Source: Melioribacteraceae bacterium
GTDB lineage: Bacteria; Bacteroidota; Ignavibacteria; Ignavibacteriales; Melioribacteraceae
NCBI GenBank assembly: GCA_035362835.1
Contig: DAOSDY010000003.1
Location: 248,001-312,000 of the forward strand
Length of the DNA stretch: 64,000 nucleotides
Reading direction: 5' to 3'
The translations under genes were made by a program, and so were the position numbers. The notes beneath the pieces were generated by a model. The model saw only the letters and a list, made by a program, of their open reading frames with translations. It searched no databases and was not told where the DNA came from. This document shows, piece by piece, positions 61,133-64,000 of this stretch. How positions within the stretch are numbered: position 1 is the first letter of the stretch; the number at the start of each line of letters is the position of its first letter.

Positions 61133-63241
61133 ATGGTATATACCAAAGAAATTGAATTAGGGGGCAAGTTATTAAAAATAGAAACCGGAAAACTTGCTAA
61201 ACAATCGAACGGAGCTGTTACTGTTCAGTATGGCGATACGGTCGTTTTAGTTACTGCCGTTGCTGGAGAATTGCGGGATGAAATCGACTTTTTCCCTTTG
61301 AGTGTTGAATACAGAGAAAAAGCATTTGCTGCAGGAAAAATACCCGGAGGCTTTTTTAAACGCGAAGGCAAACCGAGCGATAAAGAGGTTCTTAGCGCTC
61401 GATTGATCGACAGACCGATAAGACCCCTTTTCCCGGAAAATTATCGGAATGATACTCAGGTAGCTGCGTTTGTCTATTCCTACGATCACGAAAATGATGC
61501 CGATGTTATCTCGGCTGTCGGAGCTTCCGCCGCTCTGGTTATCTCCGACATCCCTTTCTTCGAACCGATTGGTGAAGTGAGAGTTGGAAGAATTAACGGT
61601 CAGTTTATTGTCAACCCTACTAATATTCAGGTTGAAGAAAGCGATATTGAACTGGTTGTAGCCGGAACCGATAGCTCTATTATGATGGTTGAAGGCGAAT
61701 CTAAAGAAGTGAGCGAAGAAGTAATGCTCGACGCTCTTAAGTTTGCTCACAATGAAATTAAAAAAATTGTAAAAGCTCAGAATGAACTTCGCGAACTCTG
61801 CGGTAAACCTAAAATGGTCGTTCCTGAAAAAGCTATCGATCAGAATCTTCTGAACGATGTTAAAGAATTCGCTCTTAACCGGTTTAAGGATATTGTTTCT
61901 TCTGTTCTTGCTAAAGAGGAAAGATCGGCTAAAAATAGGGAACTTGAGCAGGACGTATTAACCGCCCTGGCGGAGAAATACCCCGAACAGGAAAAAGCCA
62001 TTAAAGAAATTCTCCACGATATGGAGAAAGATTTGATGCGCAACAGAATTCTTGAAGAAGGCCTGAGACTTGACGGAAGAAAAACCGATCAGATCCGCCA
62101 GATCTCAATTGAACTCGGTATCCTGCCCCGTCCTCACTCTTCCGCGCTTTTTACACGCGGCGAGACCCAGAGTTTAACAACTCTTACTCTCGGCACAAAG
62201 CAGGATGAACAGATAATTGACGGACTTCAAACTGAATTCAGGAAAAGGTTTATACTGCATTATAATTTCCCTCCGTTCAGTGTTGGTGAAACCGGAAGGT
62301 ACAGCGGTGTTGGCAGAAGGGAAGTAGGGCACGGAAACCTTGCCGAAAGATCTATTAAAAATATTCTTCCTCCCGAAACTGTATTCCCTTACATGATCCG
62401 TTTGAATTCTGATATACTCGAATCCAACGGCTCGTCTTCAATGGCTACAGTGTGTGCCGGGTCGCTTGCTCTTATGGAAGGCGGCGTTCCTGTTAAATGC
62501 TCTATTGCAGGTATTGCTATGGGTCTTGTAAAAGAAGGCGACCGTTACGCCATCCTTTCTGACATTCTGGGAAATGAAGATCATCTTGGTGATATGGATT
62601 TTAAAGTTGCCGGATCGGAAAACGGAATAACCGGTTTCCAGATGGATATTAAAATCCAGGGTATTTCATTCGAGATTATGGAGAAGGCGCTTGCTCAGGC
62701 AAAAGCCGGAAGAATCCATATCCTTAAAATAATGAACGAAGCTATACCGGTTTCCAAACCTAATATTTCCACTTATGCTCCAATACTTCTTTCAACTAAA
62801 ATCAGCACCGACAAGATCGGTGCGGTTATTGGGCCAGGCGGAAAAGTTATCCAGAAAATGCAGAAGGATTTCAGCGTCGAAATTAATATTGAAGATGACG
62901 GTACTGTCAGTATTGCCGGTCAGGATCACCAGAAAGCGAAAGAAGCCAAAGAATATATTAAGTGGCTTACTGCAGAACCGGAAATCGGTAAGAATTATAA
63001 CGGAAAAGTTATGAAGATTACCGACTTCGGCGCTTTCGTTGAAATTATTCCCGGGACGCAGGGACTGCTTCACATTTCGCAGATCGACAACAAACGGGTA
63101 AATAAAGTTTCCGATGTTTTGAAGGAGGGTGATATGGTGAAAGTAAAACTTCTTAGCATCGAAGGCGGAAAATTTTCTTTATCAAGAAAAGTTCTCCTTA
63201 AAGATAAGGAAGAAGAAAAAACCAGTACTGAAAACGAATAG
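61133..63241 (+). CDS. pnp: Polyribonucleotide nucleotidyltransferase
   Basis: A 702-residue PNPase with two RNase PH domains (RLIDRPIRPLFP, EFRKRFILHYNFPPFSVGETG, GDRYAILSDILGNEDHLGDMDFKVAG), a KH domain (IGAVIGPGGKVIQKMQ) and a C-terminal S1 domain (GKVMKITDFGAFVEIIPGTQGLLHISQI). It degrades RNA by phosphorolysis from the 3' end. Last gene of the operon; a hairpin follows 28 bases later. Confidence 0.97.
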   Translation: MVYTKEIELGGKLLKIETGKLAKQSNGAVTVQYGDTVVLVTAVAGELRDEIDFFPLSVEYREKAFAAGKIPGGFFKREGKPSDKEVLSARLIDRPIRPLFPENYRNDTQVAAFVYSYDHENDADVISAVGASAALVISDIPFFEPIGEVRVGRINGQFIVNPTNIQVEESDIELVVAGTDSSIMMVEGESKEVSEEVMLDALKFAHNEIKKIVKAQNELRELCGKPKMVVPEKAIDQNLLNDVKEFALNRFKDIVSSVLAKEERSAKNRELEQDVLTALAEKYPEQEKAIKEILHDMEKDLMRNRILEEGLRLDGRKTDQIRQISIELGILPRPHSSALFTRGETQSLTTLTLGTKQDEQIIDGLQTEFRKRFILHYNFPPFSVGETGRYSGVGRREVGHGNLAERSIKNILPPETVFPYMIRLNSDILESNGSSSMATVCAGSLALMEGGVPVKCSIAGIAMGLVKEGDRYAILSDILGNEDHLGDMDFKVAGSENGITGFQMDIKIQGISFEIMEKALAQAKAGRIHILKIMNEAIPVSKPNISTYAPILLSTKISTDKIGAVIGPGGKVIQKMQKDFSVEINIEDDGTVSIAGQDHQKAKEAKEYIKWLTAEPEIGKNYNGKVMKITDFGAFVEIIPGTQGLLHISQIDNKRVNKVSDVLKEGDMVKVKLLSIEGGKFSLSRKVLLKDKEEEKTSTENE

Positions 63242-63269
63242 TTCGATATAGCAGTAATCCAGTTTCCAA

Positions 63270-63298
63270 TTACCTGTCCGGTTTTGCCGGACAGGTAA
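63270..63298. terminator. Hairpin after pnp
   Basis: A 12-bp stem (TTACCTGTCCGG paired with CCGGACAGGTAA, loop TTTTG) follows the pnp stop by 28 bases. No T run follows on either strand, so it is a 3'-end stabilising or weak terminator hairpin rather than a strong intrinsic terminator. Confidence 0.5.
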
Positions 63299-63374
63299 AT
63301 TACAATCAGATTGGAATCTGCATACTTAATGTTTTGATTTCGAAGTATAAAAATTTGCGGACGGATACAGAATA

Positions 63375-64000
63375 ATGAAGATCGGTAATCTTGATATTGA
63401 AAAAAAACTCTTCTTAGCTCCAATGGCTGAGGTGACCGATGCCTCTTTCAGAAAAATTGCTAGAGAGAACGGGGCGGGGTTTACTTTTACTCAGATGGTT
63501 AGTGCCGCAGGTGTTGTAAATAACAATTTTGAAACATTAAGACTCCTCTCATTTAATCGTTCCGAAAAACCGATTGGCGTTCAGGTCCTCGGAAACAATC
63601 CCGATATACTCGGAGAAGCAGTAAAAGAAATCGCAAAACTTAAACCCGACCTAATCGATCTGAATTGCGGCTGTCCTGTTGATAAAGTGGTTAGTAATAA
63701 TATGGGCTCAGCCCTTCTGGAAGATACTAAGACTATCGGCAGGATCGTTAGGAAGATGACCGATTCTTCAGGCGGAATTCCGATCTCTGTGAAACTCCGT
63801 TTAGGAAAGGATAAGAGCAATATAAATATTCTTGAAACTGCTAAAGCGGCAGAAGCAAACGGGGCTTCTCTTTTATTTGTTCATGCCCGTACCAGAGCGG
63901 ATAAATATGAATCCGAACCTAACTGGGAATGGCTTAAAAAGGTAAAAGAGAATTTGAGTATTCCTATAGTAGGTAACGGCTCAATCTTTACGCCTGGCGA
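63375..64000 (+). CDS. tRNA-dihydrouridine synthase (DusB-like), cut by the right edge
   Basis: An open frame from the ATG at 63375 reaches the right edge with no stop, 208 complete codons. It shows the Dus features: LAPMAEVTDASFRKIA (FMN binding) near residue 15, QVLGNNPDILGEA, the catalytic Cys loop LNCGCPV, and VHARTRADKYES near residue 174. It reduces uridines in the tRNA D loop. The start has no clear Shine-Dalgarno. The DusB sub-class is a guess from the LAPMA..TD start. Confidence 0.88.
   Translation, partial: MKIGNLDIEKKLFLAPMAEVTDASFRKIARENGAGFTFTQMVSAAGVVNNNFETLRLLSFNRSEKPIGVQVLGNNPDILGEAVKEIAKLKPDLIDLNCGCPVDKVVSNNMGSALLEDTKTIGRIVRKMTDSSGGIPISVKLRLGKDKSNINILETAKAAEANGASLLFVHARTRADKYESEPNWEWLKKVKENLSIPIVGNGSIFTPG

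Overview
The window looks like a chromosomal segment from a member of the Bacteroidota/Ignavibacteriota lineage, most like an Ignavibacteria-type organism. The reasons are: an exported protein with a type IX secretion-like C-terminal sorting domain; families typical of this group (TMEM260/DUF2723, DUF5916, GWxTD-like, DUF6588-like, archease-RtcB); moderately AT-rich DNA; and several promoters of the TTTG / TAnnTTTG type with 20-base spacing. Many starts have a clear GGAG-type Shine-Dalgarno and some have none. I see no insertion sequence, prophage, CRISPR array or rRNA. This is an almost wholly core-genome window, so novelty is more likely in domain fusions and leader structures than in an accessory island.

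Layout. 1-4.8 kb: envelope glycosylation genes (a GT9 heptosyltransferase cut by the left edge, a TMEM260-like GT-C transferase, a GT2 enzyme). 4.8-8 kb: a small membrane protein, then a DUF362 Tat protein and a membrane polyferredoxin. 8-18 kb: mainly minus-strand genes (DUF1028-TPR protein, YhcH-like, CocE/NonD hydrolase, two DinB proteins, a MurU-like nucleotidyltransferase beside an AmgK-like kinase fused to a RapZ C-terminal domain, a zinc ribbon, an M28 peptidase), with an exported FKBP isomerase on the plus strand. 18-22 kb: metH, divergent from hldD and three small genes. 24-30 kb: alpha/beta hydrolase, a Spy-like lipoprotein, RtcB and archease, and a DUF5916 outer-membrane protein. 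30-43.5 kb: TPR/GWxTD-like protein, DUF1846, SpoIIE-type phosphatase, bacteriohemerythrin, purL, YihY, a YD-repeat exported protein with a beta-CASP nuclease, and an exported DsrE protein. 43.5-54 kb: a HEAT protein, a 31-codon membrane ORF, initiator tRNA, recN, an outer-membrane protein, an SCP2-like protein, hemW, a T9SS cargo, a DAACS transporter and a SIMPL protein. 54.3-64 kb: the translation and RNA operon rimP-nusA-infB-rbfA-truB-ribF-rpsO-pnp, followed by a dus gene cut by the right edge.

How the parts fit together. The right end is one long housekeeping operon joining transcription antitermination (NusA), initiation (IF-2, RbfA, RimP, S15), tRNA modification (TruB) and RNA decay (PNPase). 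hldD and the GT9 enzyme point to heptose-containing LPS. The kinase-RapZ and nucleotidyltransferase pair looks like an amino-sugar salvage module. The most interesting observations are that kinase-RapZ fusion, a NapH/NapG-like fusion ferredoxin, a PepSY-like/membrane/SpoIIE phosphatase, and three genes (GT9, archease, rimP) whose SD-less start codons directly follow a terminator-like hairpin.
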